DNA of 51,034 nt. Origin: Streptococcus suis (GTDB lineage Bacteria > Bacillota > Bacilli > Lactobacillales > Streptococcaceae). The DNA is taken from positions 1 to 51,034 of the forward strand of contig NZ_JAGFUX010000011.1 of assembly GCF_017601095.1 (NCBI RefSeq). The letters are read 5' to 3'. Each line of letters starts with the position of its first letter. Positions within the stretch are counted from its first letter, which is position 1. Under the pieces are notes generated by a model that saw nothing but the letters and a program-made list of their open reading frames with translations, was not told the origin of the DNA and did not search any database. The translations under genes and the position numbers were made by a program. Shown here piece after piece: positions 19,969 to 29,799 of the stretch.

Positions 19969-21222
19969 TTAGACCAGCATTTTATAAAGGGAATCATTCT
20001 CATGGAGATTGATGTATTGCGGATCAAACTCTTCTAGTCGTTGGACGAAAGACGAATAGTCATTTTTATTCCCCAGTGCAATACCGATAAGAACTGGTCC
20101 TGTCCCCTTGTTGGCCCGCTTGATGTACTCAAAACGAGTAATGTCGTCATTTGGTCCCAGGATGTGGTTTACAAATTCGCGCAATGCTCCAGGTCGTTGC
20201 GGAAAGTTAACCACAAAGTAATGCTTGATTCCTTCGTAAATCAATGCCCGCTCTTCCATTTCCGGCATACGGTTGATGTCATTATTCCCTCCCGAAATAA
20301 TACAACAAACAACCTTGCCTTTGATTTGATCTTTGACAACATCAAGGGCTGCAATCGTTGCGGCACCGGCTGGCTCTGCAACGATCCCTTGCTTGGAATA
20401 GAGATCAATAATGGTTTCTGAAATCCAGCCTTCATCAACTCCAACTAGTTGATCAACATGCTTACGGGCTACTTCATAGGTAGTTTTTCCAACTTTTTGA
20501 ACAGCAATCCCATCTGCAAACTTATCAATAGTTTCCAGTTTAACCGGTCTGCCTTTGTCAAAAGCTGCCTTCATTGAGCGAGCACCGCTCGCTTCAACAC
20601 CTATAATTTTGGTGTCAGGAGCCTGGTCTTTGATATATGCAGAGACACCAGCAATTAGACCACCACCACCAACAGGTACTAATATGGTATCGAAGGAAAT
20701 AGCTATCTCCCTCGCTTGCTCCAACATTTCAACTGCAACCGTTCCTTGGCCAGCTTGTACATTTTGGTCATCAAAGGGATCGATAAAAATCTTACCAGTT
20801 TCTTGTGTATAAGCTTGCGCTGCCTTGGCAGACTCATCAAAGGTATCACCTACCAACTGGATATCTACCTGATTCCCACCAAAGAATCGGACCTGTCCAA
20901 TCTTTTGCTGGGGAGTGGTCACTGGCATGAAGATAGTTGCTGGAATTCCCATTTCTTTACAGGTATACGCCACACCTTGGGCATGATTTCCAGCCGAAGC
21001 ACACACAACACCCTGAGCTTTTTGATTCTGACTTAATTCAGAAATGGCATAGTAGGCCCCGCGAATCTTAAAGGAACGAACAGGTTGCTCATTTTCCCGC
21101 TTGATGTAAATTTGGGCACCATACTTCTCAGATAAGTAACGATCATAATCCAATGATGTGCGAACAACTACCTTTTGCAAGGTTTCATGTGCTTGTTGAA
21201 CATGTTTTGCTTGTAAGGTCAA
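19969..21222 (-). CDS. ilvA: Threonine ammonia-lyase (threonine dehydratase) IlvA
   Basis: A 417-aa PLP enzyme that deaminates threonine to 2-oxobutanoate, the first step towards isoleucine. The catalytic domain has the PLP Lys52 in RSFKIRGAYYA, CASAGNHAQGVAYTC and the phosphate-binding VPVGGGGLIAGV. A single C-terminal regulatory ACT-like domain follows (HYFVVNFPQRPGALREFV). I choose TTG at 21222 as start. It has GAGGAG 7 nt upstream and gives MTLQAKHVQQ, while the upstream ATG at 21246 overlaps the -10 element and has no RBS. The family length of about 416 aa agrees. Confidence 0.94.
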   Translation of the reverse strand: MTLQAKHVQQAHETLQKVVVRTSLDYDRYLSEKYGAQIYIKRENEQPVRSFKIRGAYYAISELSQNQKAQGVVCASAGNHAQGVAYTCKEMGIPATIFMPVTTPQQKIGQVRFFGGNQVDIQLVGDTFDESAKAAQAYTQETGKIFIDPFDDQNVQAGQGTVAVEMLEQAREIAISFDTILVPVGGGGLIAGVSAYIKDQAPDTKIIGVEASGARSMKAAFDKGRPVKLETIDKFADGIAVQKVGKTTYEVARKHVDQLVGVDEGWISETIIDLYSKQGIVAEPAGAATIAALDVVKDQIKGKVVCCIISGGNNDINRMPEMEERALIYEGIKHYFVVNFPQRPGALREFVNHILGPNDDITRFEYIKRANKGTGPVLIGIALGNKNDYSSFVQRLEEFDPQYINLHENDSLYKMLV

Positions 21223-21244
21223 TGGTTTTCTCCTCTTCTGGTTC

Positions 21245-21253
21245 ATTATAGCA
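21245..21253 (-). promoter_or_regulatory. ilvA promoter (extended -10)
   Basis: The minus strand reads TGCTATAAT. The transcription start should be near 21238, about 16 nt before the TTG start and just upstream of GAGGAG (21230-21235). This placement rules out the ATG at 21246 as the main start. Confidence 0.72.
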
Positions 21254-21321
21254 AATATGCAAAGAAATTTATAGAAATTATGCGCACTTCCGTCTATTTC
21301 ATTGCATTTTTATCATAGAGT

Positions 21322-21357
21322 GGCTGAAAAGAGTTGGAAATCCAACTCTTTTCAGCC
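21322..21357. terminator. Strong hairpin upstream of ilvA
   Basis: Arms GGCTGAAAAGAGTTGGA and TCCAACTCTTTTCAGCC (17 bp) with a 2-nt spacer. On the plus strand it is followed by TTTATTTATT, but no plus-strand gene ends here. It may be the distal terminator of the leftward ilvBNC transcript, or part of the adjoining repeat region. Confidence 0.6.
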
Positions 21358-21479
21358 TTTATTTATTATCAAAGCAAGTACTCGTTAAACTTAGTAACTC
21401 ACCTAAACTTTCACTCTTAACAACTTCTGTTGATAAGAACACTTCATTTCTAAGCTCAGGATAGAATAGCCTATCCCTA

Positions 21480-21871
21480 GGATGCCTCGCTTTCTCGTTG
21501 TCAGGCGAGGGCGTATGGTCGCTCTCACATTGCTAGGCGACCAGCTGAAAGAGTCTATCCCCAGACTCTTTCACTCCACTTCAACTGCCTTGCTTTCGTA
21601 TTTCTGGGCAAGGGCTAGAATAGCCTATCCGTAGACCTGCCTCGCTTTCTCGCTTTCAGGCGAGGGCTCTGACAGTTTGGGGAACTGTCAGAGGTTGGAG
21701 ATGAAACTTGCGATAGCAAGTGTCTCCTAGCCTATCCATAGACTTACCTCGCTCTCTTGTTGTCAAGCTCGGGCTAAAACAGTCCCTCGGACTTTCCTCG
21801 CTTTCTCGTTTTTAGGCGAGGGCTAAAACAGTCCACTGGACTTTCCTCGCTTTCTCGTTTTTAGGCGAGGG
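21480..21871. repeat. Hairpin repeat array downstream of ilvC
   Basis: A 390-bp non-coding block. A hairpin CCTCGC..GCGAGG with a TTTCTCGTTTTTAG-type loop recurs near 21485, 21639, 21748 (decayed), 21796 and 21845. The last two belong to perfect-looking 49-bp tandem units starting at 21776 and 21825, each also with a small hairpin GTCC-xxx-GGAC. A third 49-bp step leads into the ilvC terminator at 21872. Other inverted repeats in the block are GGTCGC..GCGACC, GAAAGAGTCT..AGACTCTTTC, CTGACAGTT..AACTGTCAG and ACTTGC-GATA-GCAAGT. The phrase TAGCCTATCC recurs at three places. No gene is visible in 21247-21894. Confidence 0.8.
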
Positions 21872-23058
<1,187 letters not shown>

Positions 23059-23060
<2 letters not shown>

Positions 23061-23535
23061 AATCTCTACTGAAACCAGTTGCTCCCGTCCTTGCGATATT
23101 CTTAATGCCATAAGGCTGAATCACACGCAGGAGGGCGTCAATCTTGTCTCCGTCACCAGTCATCTGAATGGTAATGGAATGAGGTGCCACATCGACAACG
23201 CTGGCACGGAAGGGCTGGATAATGGCTAAAATTTCTGCCCGCTTAGCTGGCGGAGCAACGATTTTAACCAGAATTACTTCCCGTTCCAAATGGGGAATAT
23301 CTGTCAAATCGCGGACACGGACCACATCAATCAAGCGATTGAGTTGCTTGATAATCTGTTCCACTTCGTCCATATTGGCCACATCGACAATGACGGTAAC
23401 TCGAGAGATGTCATCCACTTCAGTCGGACCGACCGATATGGACTCAATATTGATTTGCCGGCGAGATAGGACACCTGTAAAACGGTTGAGGACACCTGAT
23501 GAATTTCGTAATTTTGCTGTTAACATTCTACGCAT
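23059..23535 (-). CDS. ilvN: Acetolactate synthase small (regulatory) subunit IlvN
   Basis: A 158-aa regulatory subunit that confers valine feedback on IlvB. It has an N-terminal ACT domain, MLTAKLRNSSGVLNRFTGVL and QINIESISVGPT, and a C-terminal ALS_ss domain. The start ATG at 23535 overlaps the ilvB 3' end by 8 nt; ATG at 23526 is an alternative. The stop codon is part of, or immediately next to, a BOX-like element. Confidence 0.94.
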
Positions 23536-25234
23536 TAAACTTCACCCCCAACATCTCTGCATTGCTCTTGCCTGCTGGAACCATTGGTTGAACGTGTTCT
23601 GCTTTGGAAATATGCACTTCAATCAACATAGGCTTGTCTTCCAAAATGACCTTCATATCTTCTGTCAGGGTCTCTGGATTGTCAAAACTGTAATGGGCAA
23701 TACCGTAAGCTTCAGCTAGCAGCTGGAAATTTGGCTCCGCATCAAAAACAGACTGGCTACGGCGTTTGTCATAGAAGGATTCCTGCCACTGACGGACCAT
23801 ACCAAGCGAATGATTGTTAATTAAAACGACCTTAATCGGTACACCATAGCCGTTGAGAATGGCCAATTCCTGGTTGGTCATCTGGAAACCACCATCGCCA
23901 ACAAATAGAACAACTTCCCTATCAGGGTTGGCTAATTTTGCTCCAATAGCTGCTGGAATCCCAAAGCCCATGGTTCCCATGCCACCTGATGTCACCAACT
24001 GGCGGGCATGTTTGTAAGGATAGAATTGAGCCGCCCACATCTGGTGTTGGCCAACATCTGTGATAACAATGGCGTCCCCATTTGTCAACTGACCAATTAG
24101 TTCAATCACTTTTTGTGGTTTGATACATTCTCCATCCTGTTCATACCAGAATGGCGCCCGACGTTTGTTTTCCAAGACTTGGGCTGTCCAGTCTGCATAG
24201 TCCGTTTCTACTAGTTCCAGCTTGAGAAGTGCTTGGAGAGTCGCCTTGGCATCGCCTACGACTGGAATGGCTGTCTTTTTAACCTTACCAATCTCTGCTG
24301 GGTCAATGTCAATATGGGCAACAGTAGCGTTCGGTGCATAGGTCAGAGGATTGCCTGTCAAGCGGTCGTCAAAACGGGCACCAATATTGATAATGTAATC
24401 CGCATCGTTCATGGCCATATTTGCTGCGTAGGAACCGTGCATTCCTCCCATCCCAAGTGATAGTTCATGCTCGATTGGCATTGCGCCTAAACCTAGCAAG
24501 GTTGAAACAACGGGAATCTTGTAACGATCTGCGAATGCAATCAGTTCCTGATTGGCATCTGCGTAGTTGACCCCACCACCAGCAAGGATAACCGGTTGTT
24601 TGGCAAGACTCAAGTGCTTGAGGATTTTTTTGACTTGCAGGCCATTTGGCTCAACGGTCGGTTGGTAGCTTGGCAGGTGAATACTTGGGTCATGGTAGCT
24701 ACTAACCAGGGTCTCCTGAATGTCTTTAGGAACATCAATGACGACTGGGCCTGGACGACCAGTTGTAGCGATATGCACGGCTTCTGTAATCACGCGCGGA
24801 ATATCTGCTGTATCACGAATCTGGTAATTGTATTTTGTAATTGGAGTTGTTATCCCAATAATATCTGCTTCCTGAAAGGCATCCTTACCGATCCCTCTTG
24901 TCGCAACCTGGCCGGTGAAAACCAGTAAGGGTACGCTATCCCCCATAGCATCAGCAATCCCTGTAATGGCATTGGTCGCTCCTGGACCTGACGTCACCAA
25001 GGCAACACCTAATTTACCAGTTGACTTGGCATAGCCCTCAGCTGCATGTACTGCTCCTTGCTCATGCCGTGCCAAAATGTGCTGAATACCTTCAAAACGA
25101 TAAATTTCATCGTATAGCGGTAAAACAGCTCCACCTGGGTAACCGAAAATCGTATCAATCCCCAGTTGGTTCAAAGTATCTAAGATCAGATAAGAACCCG
25201 ATCGTTCACGGTCTAATCGAAACTCTTCCAACAA
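23528..25234 (-). CDS. ilvB: Acetolactate synthase large subunit IlvB
   Basis: A 568-aa TPP- and FAD-dependent enzyme condensing pyruvate with pyruvate or 2-oxobutanoate, the first common step of valine and isoleucine synthesis. N-terminal motifs are FGYPGGAVLPLYDEIY and RHEQGAVHAAEGYA with the catalytic Glu. The C-terminal TPP motif is VGDGGFQMTNQELAIL. The start is TTG at 25234, supported by AAGGGGG 6 nt upstream. Promoter and a perfect CodY box are at 25315-25359. It is the first gene of ilvBNC, transcribed divergently from a sugar-transfer operon. Confidence 0.96.
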   Translation of the reverse strand: MLEEFRLDRERSGSYLILDTLNQLGIDTIFGYPGGAVLPLYDEIYRFEGIQHILARHEQGAVHAAEGYAKSTGKLGVALVTSGPGATNAITGIADAMGDSVPLLVFTGQVATRGIGKDAFQEADIIGITTPITKYNYQIRDTADIPRVITEAVHIATTGRPGPVVIDVPKDIQETLVSSYHDPSIHLPSYQPTVEPNGLQVKKILKHLSLAKQPVILAGGGVNYADANQELIAFADRYKIPVVSTLLGLGAMPIEHELSLGMGGMHGSYAANMAMNDADYIINIGARFDDRLTGNPLTYAPNATVAHIDIDPAEIGKVKKTAIPVVGDAKATLQALLKLELVETDYADWTAQVLENKRRAPFWYEQDGECIKPQKVIELIGQLTNGDAIVITDVGQHQMWAAQFYPYKHARQLVTSGGMGTMGFGIPAAIGAKLANPDREVVLFVGDGGFQMTNQELAILNGYGVPIKVVLINNHSLGMVRQWQESFYDKRRSQSVFDAEPNFQLLAEAYGIAHYSFDNPETLTEDMKVILEDKPMLIEVHISKAEHVQPMVPAGKSNAEMLGVKFNA

Positions 25235-25314
25235 GGTTTCCCCCTTCTATAAATTTGTTTCTACTATAATAACATTTCAGTTTAGATTATACTAGCAATT
25301 TGTAGTTATCTTCT

Positions 25315-25342
25315 ATAATAGCACAAAGTAAAATAAAGTCAA
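25315..25342 (-). promoter_or_regulatory. ilvBNC promoter
   Basis: On the minus strand there is TTGACT (25337-25342), a 16-nt spacer and TATTAT (25315-25320). This gives a leader of about 75 nt before the TTG start. A second possible -10 (TATAAT, near 25287-25292) lies in the leader without a good -35. No T-box or leader peptide was recognised. Confidence 0.68.
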
Positions 25343-25344
25343 AC

Positions 25345-25359
25345 AATTTTCAGAAAATT
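25345..25359. promoter_or_regulatory. Perfect CodY box at ilvB
   Basis: AATTTTCAGAAAATT matches the CodY consensus AATTTTCWGAAAATT at all 15 positions. Its edge lies 2 nt upstream of the ilvB -35. CodY with bound isoleucine/valine/leucine should repress here, closing a feedback loop on the pathway products. It might also affect the divergent gene at 25503. Confidence 0.85.
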
Positions 25360-25502
25360 TCTACATTTGTTCGATTTCTTAAAAATTCCTAAACCAAATC
25401 TTAAGTCAAACTTAAGCAAATCCCTTTCCCAGCTTAGTTTTAGGTTCCTTTTAGAAAAGTCCAGTATAGTGATACCATAGAAAAACAAAAGAGGTTATGA
25501 TT

Positions 25503-26555
25503 ATGTATTATGTTGTAATTCCCGCTTATCAACCCGATCAAAAACTGATACAACTACTGGAACTCATGCAAAATCGTCTTTCCTGTCAAGGCATTGTCGT
25601 AGATGATGGCAGTACAGGAGGTGCGGAGCAGGTTATCCAGGAAGCCAAAGCATATGCAACAGTCCTCCATCATTCTGTCAATCAAGGAAAAGGACAGGCC
25701 CTTCGAACAGCTTTTCGCTATATCCAAGGGCTACAAAAGAATGCTGTGATCGTCACAGCGGATGCAGATGGACAACATGCTGTCCATGACATCGACCGTG
25801 TCGCCCAAGCAGCGACTCAACTACCCAACCGGCTCATTCTCGGTGTCCGACAATTTACCAATGATATCCCTCTTCGGAGTCGCTTCGGTAATAAATTAAC
25901 CCGACTACTCTTCCATATGCAGACGGGTGTTAAAGTTAGTGATACCCAAACTGGATTGCGTGCTTTCCACTCCAACTTGCTACCATTTATGCTAACAGTT
26001 GAAGGTAATCGTTACGAATACGAGATGAACATGCTAACTCAGGCAAGTAAGAAATTCAAGATTACAGAAGTCCCTATTGATACCATCTATATCGATGACA
26101 ATGCTAGTTCCCACTTCCGTCCCATTCGTGATGGGCTTATGATTTACAAAAATCTCTTCAAATTTGCCCTAGCATCTTTTAGTGGATTTTTAATCGATTA
26201 TGCAGTCTATGCCCTTTCTCTTCTCTTTCTTGCGGCAACACCGACTGCCATTCGGCTCTTTTTCGCCAATGCCCTAGCCAGAGTGACTAGTTCAATCTGC
26301 AATTACTCTTTGAACAAAAAATTGGTTTTCAACAATCAGGATAGCCTGGCAAAAACAGGTAGCAGCTACTTTGCCCTTGTCTTTGTCCTCTTCTTCTGTG
26401 ACACCGCCTTACTTTACCTCTTCCATCAAGTACTTGGTATCAATCTCTACTTGGTAAAAATTGTGGTCGGCATCCTACTCTTCTTCGTATCATGGATCGT
26501 TCAGAAAAAATTGATTTTCAAAGAAAGGAATACATTTTCCCATGAAATTGCTTAA
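25503..26555 (+). CDS. Family 2 glycosyltransferase fused to a GtrA-like membrane domain
   Basis: A 350-aa two-domain protein. Residues about 1-205 are a GT2 (dolichol-phosphate-mannose-synthase-like) domain: VVIPAYQPDQKL at the start, GIVVDDGST, the TADADGQH motif for metal and nucleotide, and VSDTQTGLRAF. Residues about 215-345 form a GtrA-like domain with four membrane segments ending in VQKKLIFKER. Such proteins usually load a sugar onto undecaprenyl phosphate and help present it outside. I prefer ATG 25503 (GAGG 8 nt upstream) over 25497. It overlaps the next gene by 14 nt. The sugar and acceptor are unknown. Confidence 0.88.
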   Translation: MYYVVIPAYQPDQKLIQLLELMQNRLSCQGIVVDDGSTGGAEQVIQEAKAYATVLHHSVNQGKGQALRTAFRYIQGLQKNAVIVTADADGQHAVHDIDRVAQAATQLPNRLILGVRQFTNDIPLRSRFGNKLTRLLFHMQTGVKVSDTQTGLRAFHSNLLPFMLTVEGNRYEYEMNMLTQASKKFKITEVPIDTIYIDDNASSHFRPIRDGLMIYKNLFKFALASFSGFLIDYAVYALSLLFLAATPTAIRLFFANALARVTSSICNYSLNKKLVFNNQDSLAKTGSSYFALVFVLFFCDTALLYLFHQVLGINLYLVKIVVGILLFFVSWIVQKKLIFKERNTFSHEIA

Positions 26556-27480
26556 AAAACCCTTTATATACGCATCACTATTCGGCACATTACTCACTAG
26601 TGGTTTCACCTACTCCATGCTCAAAACCTTTGTCCTCTCAGAAGCTATTACAACAGTAGAATCCACAACGACAACCGCTGCAGCGACGACAAATTCCAGT
26701 ACAGTAGCAAGTAGCACCGCTGCAACAACCGCAACCAATGTGACAACAACTGATACCTCTTACGCTGATGACAATATCCAAATCACACTCGAAACCATTA
26801 CAACCAACAACACGACTGTCTATGTAGCGGATATCCAAGTCAGCTCACCTGAGTACTTGAAAACAGCCTTGGCTCAAAATACCTATGGTACCAATGTAAC
26901 TGCCAAAACTTCTGAAACCGCTGCGGCCAACAATGCCATCTTGGCGGTCAATGGCGACTACTACGGTGCCAACTCAACAGGTTACGTCATCAAGAACGGT
27001 GTCCTCTACCGTGATACTGTCCGTGACAATGCTTCTTATGGTGACTTGGCTATTTATGCTGACGGCTCATTTGAAATTATCTATGAAAATGAAATAACAG
27101 CTCAAGAGTTAATTGACAAAGGAGTTGTCAACTTGCTCGCCTTCGGACCAACCTTGGTAGAAAACGGTGAAATCGTGGTGGATACTTCAACAGAAGTTGG
27201 ACGGGCCATGTCTTCCAACCCTCGTTCAGCCATTGGTATCATCGATGAAAACCACTATATCATCGTTGTGGCAGACGGCCGTACTTCTGAAAGTGAAGGT
27301 CTATCCCTCTATCAACTGGCAGAAGTTATGAAACAATACGGAGCAACAACTGCCTACAACTTGGACGGCGGCGGTTCATCAACCCTCTACTTCAACGGTC
27401 AAGTGATTAACAACCCAACAACAAACGGAAATACTATTTCAGAAAGGGCGGTGAGCGACATTGTCTACATCGGTTACTAA
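26542..27480 (+). CDS. Membrane-anchored phosphodiester glycosidase (NAGPA/DUF2233 family)
   Basis: A 312-aa protein with a short cytoplasmic tail, one N-terminal membrane segment (about residues 9-30), a low-complexity Thr/Ala/Ser linker (about 36-75) and an extracellular NAGPA domain. The domain shows AVNGDYYG, NPRSAIGI, IIVVADGRT and the hallmark AYNLDGGGSSTLYFNG followed by ISERAVSDI. Family members cleave sugar-phosphodiester links, such as those capping teichoic acids or N-acetylglucosamine-1-phosphodiesters. Its position between a polyprenyl-sugar glycosyltransferase and a membrane protein suggests a wall-polymer modification or trimming role, which is inference. Confidence 0.88.
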   Translation: MKLLKKPFIYASLFGTLLTSGFTYSMLKTFVLSEAITTVESTTTTAAATTNSSTVASSTAATTATNVTTTDTSYADDNIQITLETITTNNTTVYVADIQVSSPEYLKTALAQNTYGTNVTAKTSETAAANNAILAVNGDYYGANSTGYVIKNGVLYRDTVRDNASYGDLAIYADGSFEIIYENEITAQELIDKGVVNLLAFGPTLVENGEIVVDTSTEVGRAMSSNPRSAIGIIDENHYIIVVADGRTSESEGLSLYQLAEVMKQYGATTAYNLDGGGSSTLYFNGQVINNPTTNGNTISERAVSDIVYIGY

Positions 27481-27868
27481 TACAGAAAACAAACGTACTA
27501 TTCGCACATTTATCACTTATTTAGCACTAACATCCTTCCTCTTCATCTTCAGTCGGGTCTATGAAAGCCTCAGTTATGGAGAAACAGCTTTCCATATGCA
27601 CTATCTGTTCTGCGTAACCCTGATTGGGGGAAGTCTTCTACTTGGCTTGATGGCAATCCATCGCACACTCTCTCGCCTGACCTATAATCTCTGGAATTCT
27701 GGCGTAGCGGTTATCACCGCAGGTTTTCTCCTCCGTGGCATTATCAACCTGTCCGGACGGTCTACAACCCTGGATCAACCTTACTGGTATGTCGGTGCTG
27801 GCTTCCTGATTCTAGCTGTGATTAGCCTCTTCATCAAGCAGACCAAAACAGCTGCTCCAACAGTATAA
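27461..27868 (+). CDS. Small polytopic membrane protein of unknown function
   Basis: A 135-aa protein with a charged N-terminus (TENKRTIR) and about four hydrophobic segments near residues 18-34, 45-65, 78-98 and 108-123, ending in KQTKTAAPTV. I do not recognise the family. The start is TTG at 27461, 20 nt inside the preceding gene, with GGTGAG 5 nt upstream; no ATG start fits. Overlap and shared direction make it the third member of the glycosyltransferase/glycosidase unit. A terminator follows at once. Confidence 0.72.
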   Translation: MSTSVTNTENKRTIRTFITYLALTSFLFIFSRVYESLSYGETAFHMHYLFCVTLIGGSLLLGLMAIHRTLSRLTYNLWNSGVAVITAGFLLRGIINLSGRSTTLDQPYWYVGAGFLILAVISLFIKQTKTAAPTV

Positions 27869-27880
27869 TTTCAATAAAGT

Positions 27881-27915
27881 GAAGCAGTTCCCCACTAATA
27901 TGTGGGAGCTGTTTC
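27881..27915 (+). terminator. Terminator of the glycosyltransferase operon
   Basis: GAAGCAGTTCCCCAC pairs with GTGGGAGCTGTTTC (one bulge) around a TAATAT loop, followed by CTTTTGTTTTC. Confidence 0.82.
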
Positions 27916-27928
27916 CTTTTGTTTTCAA

Positions 27929-27943
27929 AAAATTCAGAAATTT
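27929..27943. promoter_or_regulatory. Candidate CodY box upstream of ilvD
   Basis: AAAATTCAGAAATTT matches 12 of 15 positions of the CodY consensus. It lies about 45 nt upstream of the ilvD -10. Support comes mainly from the gene's pathway and the perfect box at ilvB. Confidence 0.5.
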
Positions 27944-27984
27944 CCCATTATTTGTCAAATCCTTTTTCATATCCCTCATAACTA

Positions 27985-27993
27985 TGGTATAAT
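27985..27993 (+). promoter_or_regulatory. ilvD extended -10 promoter
   Basis: TGGTATAAT, 37 nt before the ilvD ATG. It also argues against the longer frame starting at 27902, because that start would precede the promoter. Confidence 0.7.
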
Positions 27994-28030
27994 AAGAAAA
28001 CCAATCACCAGAAAGATAGGAAGCAGAGAA

Positions 28031-29749
28031 ATGACAGATAAAGATACACTTAAAACCCTTCGTCACCGTAGCTCAGTCTACGATTCAATGGTCAAATCAC
28101 CCAACCGTGCCATGTTGCGTGCCACAGGCATGACGGATGATAGCTTTGAAAAACCGATTGTTGGAGTTATTTCAACCTGGGCAGAAAATACACCCTGTAA
28201 TATCCACCTTCACGACTTCGGAAAATTAGCCAAAGAAGGGGTCAAAGATGCTGGCGCTTGGCCAGTTCAATTCGGTACCATCACCGTTGCAGACGGGATT
28301 GCTATGGGAACTCCTGGTATGCGGTTCTCCTTGACTTCACGTGATATCATTGCAGATTCTATTGAGGCAGCTATGGGAGGGCACAACGTGGATGCCTTTG
28401 TCGCAATCGGTGGCTGTGACAAGAATATGCCAGGCTCCATGATTGCCATCGCCAACATGGACATTCCAGCTGTTTTTGCCTACGGCGGAACCATTGCGCC
28501 AGGTAATCTCAATGGTAAAGACATCGACTTGGTATCCGTTTTTGAAGGAATCGGAAAATGGAACAATGGCGACTTAACTGCTGAAGAGGTTCGTCAAATC
28601 GAGTGTAACGCTTGCCCTGGCCCTGGTGGTTGCGGTGGTATGTACACTGCCAATACCATGGCTACTGCCATTGAGGTAATGGGCATGTCTATTCCTGGCT
28701 CTTCTTCTCACCCTGCTGAATCTCCTGAGAAGAAGGCTGATATTGAAGAAGCTGGTCGTGCCGTTGTACGCATGCTAGAACTTGGTATTAAACCATCTGA
28801 CATTATGACTCGCGAAGCCTTTGAAGATGCCATTACAGTCACCATGGCACTCGGTGGTTCAACCAATGCTACTCTGCACTTACTAGCCATTGCCCACGCT
28901 GCCAACGTTGACTTGACCTTGGAAGATTTCAATGATTTCCAAGAACGCGTGCCCCACTTGGCAGACTTAAAACCATCAGGAAAATACGTCTTCCAAGATC
29001 TCTACAATATCGGCGGTGTCCCTGCGGTTATGAAATACTTGCTCAAAAACGGCTTCCTCCATGGTGACCGCATCACCTGTACAGGTAAAACCGTTGCTGA
29101 AAACTTGGAAAACTTTGCAGATTTAACACCAGGTCAAGATGTCATCATGCCACTTGAAAATCCAAAACGTGCAGATGGCCCACTCATCATCCTCAAAGGT
29201 AACCTTGCTCCTGAAGGTGCCGTTGCCAAGGTTTCCGGTGTGAAAGTCCGTAACCATACTGGTCCTGCTAAGGTCTTTGATTCAGAAGAAGAGGCGATTG
29301 AAGCTGTCTTGACTGACGAAATCGTCGATGGCGATGTAGTCGTTGTCCGCTATGTTGGGCCAAAAGGTGGGCCTGGTATGCCGGAAATGCTGTCGCTTTC
29401 ATCTATGATTGTCGGAAAAGGCCAAGGCGACAAGGTAGCCCTTCTGACTGATGGCCGCTTCTCTGGTGGTACCTATGGTCTGGTTGTTGGCCACATCGCT
29501 CCTGAAGCCCAGGATGGTGGCCCGATCGCCTACCTCCGCACAGGAGATTTGGTGACGGTGGACCAGGATACCAAGGAAATCACCATGCACGTTTCTGACC
29601 AAGAAATCGAAGAACGCAAGAAAACGACGGTCATTCCACCACTCTACTCTCGTGGTGTTCTCGGCAAATACGCCCACACCGTATCCTCTGCCTCTAAAGG
29701 AGCAGTTACCGACTTCTGGAGACCTGAACGCAGTGGAAAACAATCATAA
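28031..29749 (+). CDS. ilvD: Dihydroxy-acid dehydratase IlvD
   Basis: A 572-aa Fe-S enzyme that converts dihydroxy acids to the 2-oxo acids of valine and isoleucine. Cluster ligands are visible in [13 protein letters not shown] and [13 protein letters not shown], with Mg2+/active-site regions in [20 protein letters not shown]. The start [19 protein letters not shown] at 28031 has AGGAAG upstream and agrees with the family; the upstream open frame from 27902 contains the terminator and promoter and is not coding. Its need for an Fe-S cluster ties it functionally to the suf operon in the same window. Confidence 0.96.
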   Translation: MTDKDTLKTLRHRSSVYDSMVKSPNRAMLRATGMTDDSFEKPIVGVISTWAENTPCNIHLHDFGKLAKEGVKDAGAWPVQFGTITVADGIAMGTPGMRFSLTSRDIIADSIEAAMGGHNVDAFVAIGGCDKNMPGSMIAIANMDIPAVFAYGGTIAPGNLNGKDIDLVSVFEGIGKWNNGDLTAEEVRQIECNACPGPGGCGGMYTANTMATAIEVMGMSIPGSSSHPAESPEKKADIEEAGRAVVRMLELGIKPSDIMTREAFEDAITVTMALGGSTNATLHLLAIAHAANVDLTLEDFNDFQERVPHLADLKPSGKYVFQDLYNIGGVPAVMKYLLKNGFLHGDRITCTGKTVAENLENFADLTPGQDVIMPLENPKRADGPLIILKGNLAPEGAVAKVSGVKVRNHTGPAKVFDSEEEAIEAVLTDEIVDGDVVVVRYVGPKGGPGMPEMLSLSSMIVGKGQGDKVALLTDGRFSGGTYGLVVGHIAPEAQDGGPIAYLRTGDLVTVDQDTKEITMHVSDQEIEERKKTTVIPPLYSRGVLGKYAHTVSSASKGAVTDFWRPERSGKQS

Positions 29750-29755
29750 CATTAC

Positions 29756-29782
29756 AAAACCCTGTCACTGCGACAGGGTTTT
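29756..29782 (+). terminator. ilvD terminator
   Basis: AAAACCCTGTC, loop ACTGC, GACAGGGTTTT, 6 nt after the ilvD stop. The hairpin ends only 17 nt before the next ATG, so read-through would be the only source of mRNA for that gene unless a promoter lies inside ilvD. Confidence 0.85.
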
Positions 29783-29799
29783 CACAAGGAGAAAATCAA

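Noticed and set aside
25235..25314. T-box or leader-peptide attenuator before ilvB
   Set aside because: The leader is only about 75 nt, has no T-box bulge motif, no run of Ile/Val/Leu codons behind an RBS and no terminator hairpin.
27902..28030. N-terminal extension of ilvD by 43 codons
   Set aside because: The region contains the preceding operon's terminator end, a CodY-like site and the ilvD -10, and the family N-terminus begins at 28031.
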